A DNA stretch of 6,786 nt from Nitrosomonadaceae bacterium. Its GTDB lineage: Bacteria > Pseudomonadota > Gammaproteobacteria > Burkholderiales > Nitrosomonadaceae. A program made the position numbers and the translations under genes. Shown in pieces: positions 5,405 through 6,786 of this stretch. Each line of letters begins with the position of its first letter. Positions within the stretch are counted from its first letter, which is position 1. A model generated the notes under the pieces. That model was not told the DNA's origin. It was given only the letters and a program-made list of their open reading frames with translations, and made no database searches. The stretch is taken from the NCBI GenBank assembly GCA_919902625.1, contig CAKKRO010000113.1:1-6786 (forward strand), written 5' to 3'.

Positions 5405-6679
5405 ATGCCAACCATTACAAATGATAACCGTATTGATGCTGTACTTGCTGGAAGTGATATTCGTTGGAATTCAACCCAATCGCCCGGGACTCCGGTAACG
5501 TTGACTTATAGTTTTATGTCTGCATTGCCGAGCTATGCGGATCCGGTTGGAGATGGCAATCAATTCAGCATAATGACCAATGAACAGAAGATTGCCGTTC
5601 GAGAGATCCTGACCACGATTTCCTCACAGTTCAATATCACCTTTACTGAAAGAAATGATTCTGCAACATCTTACGGCCAGCTCCGTTTTGGCAATAATGC
5701 ACAAACCGAATCAGTTGGTTACGCTTATTATCCAGACGCGTCGCAAGGGGATGGTGCCGGAGATTTATATATCAATAATTCGGCAGATGCTTCACAGACA
5801 TCAAATGTTGTAAAGGGCACGAATGCATACTCAACATTGATCCATGAGATTGGCCATACTCTTGGGCTTAAGCATCCGGGAAATTACAATGCAGGATCAG
5901 TACCAGGCGATACGGATGTGAATGAAGGGCCATTTCTAACGGGCGCGGAAGATTCCGAATTGTTTAGTATTATGTCTTACACAACACAACCTCAGGGACT
6001 TGAACGAATTGATTGGGCTCCATACGACTATGCAGCATTGTCATACTTGTACGGCGCTAAATCTGTTAATACAGGCGACAATTCATACACATTGGCGGAA
6101 CAAAGCGGTCAGGTTGTTCAGACAATCTATGATGATGGAGGTAACGATACGCTTGATGCGTCGGGAACAAATACCCCGGTGATTCTCAATCTCAATGTCG
6201 CTGCACCGGGCACACTTAGCTCTGTAGGTCTTACGCCAAGTGGTCTGGTGGCTGAGAACAATCTATCTCTCGGTTTGAATACGGTCATTGAGAACGCGAC
6301 CGGAGGATTCGGCAATGATAAATTGGTTGGCAATAGTGCTAGCAATACTTTAACCGGTAATAATGGCGATGACACCTTGGTCGGGCAATTGGGCACCGAT
6401 ACGATGATTGGTGGCGGGGGTTCAGACATTTTTGGTATATCAAATATCGGTAATTACGTTTTTCAGGACTTCATTCCTGGCGTGGATAAAGTCGCATTCG
6501 ATACGCAACTAGGTATTCAGAATTTTGAGCAACTGTCTCCCTATATCACCAGCATTGATCCCCAAGGCAATGATATCGTGGTGCATTTTGTAAACGATGT
6601 CGCCAGTATTACTTTTGTCGGCGTGTTACAACAATCCACTGCATTATCAGTTGCAGATGTTGTATTTCAGGCACTGTAA
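5405..6679 (+). CDS. Serralysin-like RTX zinc metalloprotease (peptidase family M10B)
   Basis: This is a secreted metzincin protease of 424 residues, somewhat shorter than typical serralysins (about 470-480). The zinc site is HEIGHTLGLKH (147-157: His147, catalytic Glu148, His151, His157). The Met-turn is SIMSY (188-192), whose Tyr192 matches the serralysin zinc-side tyrosine. The domain junction DDGGNDTLDASG (243-254) is also characteristic. Five consecutive calcium-binding nonapeptides run from 300 to 344 (GGFGNDKLV, GNSASNTLT, GNNGDDTLV, GQLGTDTMI, GGGGSDIFG); the second is degenerate. There is no N-terminal signal peptide. The C-terminal region ends LSVADVVFQAL, like the type I secretion region of this family. 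Calcium outside the cell would fold the RTX roll. GAGAGA lies four bases before the ATG, a modest ribosome binding site. No exporter or inhibitor gene is within the window. Confidence 0.94.
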   Translation: MPTITNDNRIDAVLAGSDIRWNSTQSPGTPVTLTYSFMSALPSYADPVGDGNQFSIMTNEQKIAVREILTTISSQFNITFTERNDSATSYGQLRFGNNAQTESVGYAYYPDASQGDGAGDLYINNSADASQTSNVVKGTNAYSTLIHEIGHTLGLKHPGNYNAGSVPGDTDVNEGPFLTGAEDSELFSIMSYTTQPQGLERIDWAPYDYAALSYLYGAKSVNTGDNSYTLAEQSGQVVQTIYDDGGNDTLDASGTNTPVILNLNVAAPGTLSSVGLTPSGLVAENNLSLGLNTVIENATGGFGNDKLVGNSASNTLTGNNGDDTLVGQLGTDTMIGGGGSDIFGISNIGNYVFQDFIPGVDKVAFDTQLGIQNFEQLSPYITSIDPQGNDIVVHFVNDVASITFVGVLQQSTALSVADVVFQAL

Positions 6680-6698
6680 TTACATTTCACAGTCAGAA

Positions 6699-6778
6699 AA
6701 CTGGCAATTAATTTATTGAATTAGGGTGGTTCATACGCGTCTTCATTGCGATGAAAATAAGATAAATGATTGCCAGTT
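6699..6778. repeat. 10-base perfect inverted repeat spanning 80 bases after the protease gene
   Basis: AACTGGCAAT (6699-6708) and ATTGCCAGTT (6769-6778) are exact reverse complements; in RNA the stem could grow to 12 pairs with one G-U. A smaller stem, TTCAT (6742-6746) with ATGAA (6751-6755) and a TGCG loop, lies between. No U-tract follows, so it is not a normal intrinsic terminator. It could be a long-loop 3' structure for the protease transcript or the ends of a miniature element; no target-site duplication is seen. The stretch 6680-6786 holds no gene. Confidence 0.45.
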
Positions 6779-6786
6779 GGACTAAA

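Noticed and set aside
6127..6429. Minus-strand open frame of 100 codons inside the protease gene
   Set aside because: It is antisense to the RTX coding region; the proline/serine-rich translation is what the reverse of glycine/aspartate-rich RTX repeats produces.

Overview
The window looks like a stretch of chromosome from a Gram-negative proteobacterium. A betaproteobacterium of the Nitrosomonas type (ammonia oxidiser) is my best guess. The guess rests on a tandem glycine riboswitch ahead of a gcvT-gcvH operon, a copper/heme membrane fusion protein of the kind common in nitrifiers, a moderate AT-leaning composition and an RTX metalloprotease. It is an inference from gene content; no rRNA or other taxonomic marker is present.

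Left part, minus strand (about 1-1490): the glycine cleavage operon, read right to left. A candidate promoter (1458-1487) leads into a two-aptamer glycine riboswitch (1239-1440). A weak intrinsic-terminator hairpin with a U-tract (1208-1233) follows, then gcvT (97-1188) and the first 17 codons of gcvH, cut by the window edge (1-53). Glycine sensed by the leader RNA would control glycine breakdown.

Middle, minus strand (1678-4359): a two-gene unit. The first gene encodes a 675-residue membrane protein with an N-terminal CopD-like multi-helix domain, extra membrane helices, a cytochrome c domain (CVSCH) and a C-terminal SCO/thioredoxin-like domain that lacks the metal-binding cysteines. After 21 bases comes a small exported protein of unknown function. 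A hairpin just past its stop is a candidate 3' end. The 1442-1716 gap also holds a perfect 17-base palindrome and a nested inverted repeat.

Right part, plus strand (4541-6786): across a 279-base divergent intergenic region with two pairs of direct repeats lie a short-chain dehydrogenase of the C-factor/sniffer type and a compact serralysin-like zinc metalloprotease. The protease carries five tandem RTX nonapeptides and a C-terminal type I secretion region. No type I exporter or protease inhibitor is in view. The window ends in a 10-base perfect inverted repeat spanning 80 bases.

I see no tRNA, rRNA, CRISPR array, insertion sequence or phage gene. Most of the window is ordinary chromosomal content. 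The most unusual items are the CopD-cytochrome c-SCO-like fusion with its exported partner, and the hairpin-bearing insertion in the first glycine aptamer.
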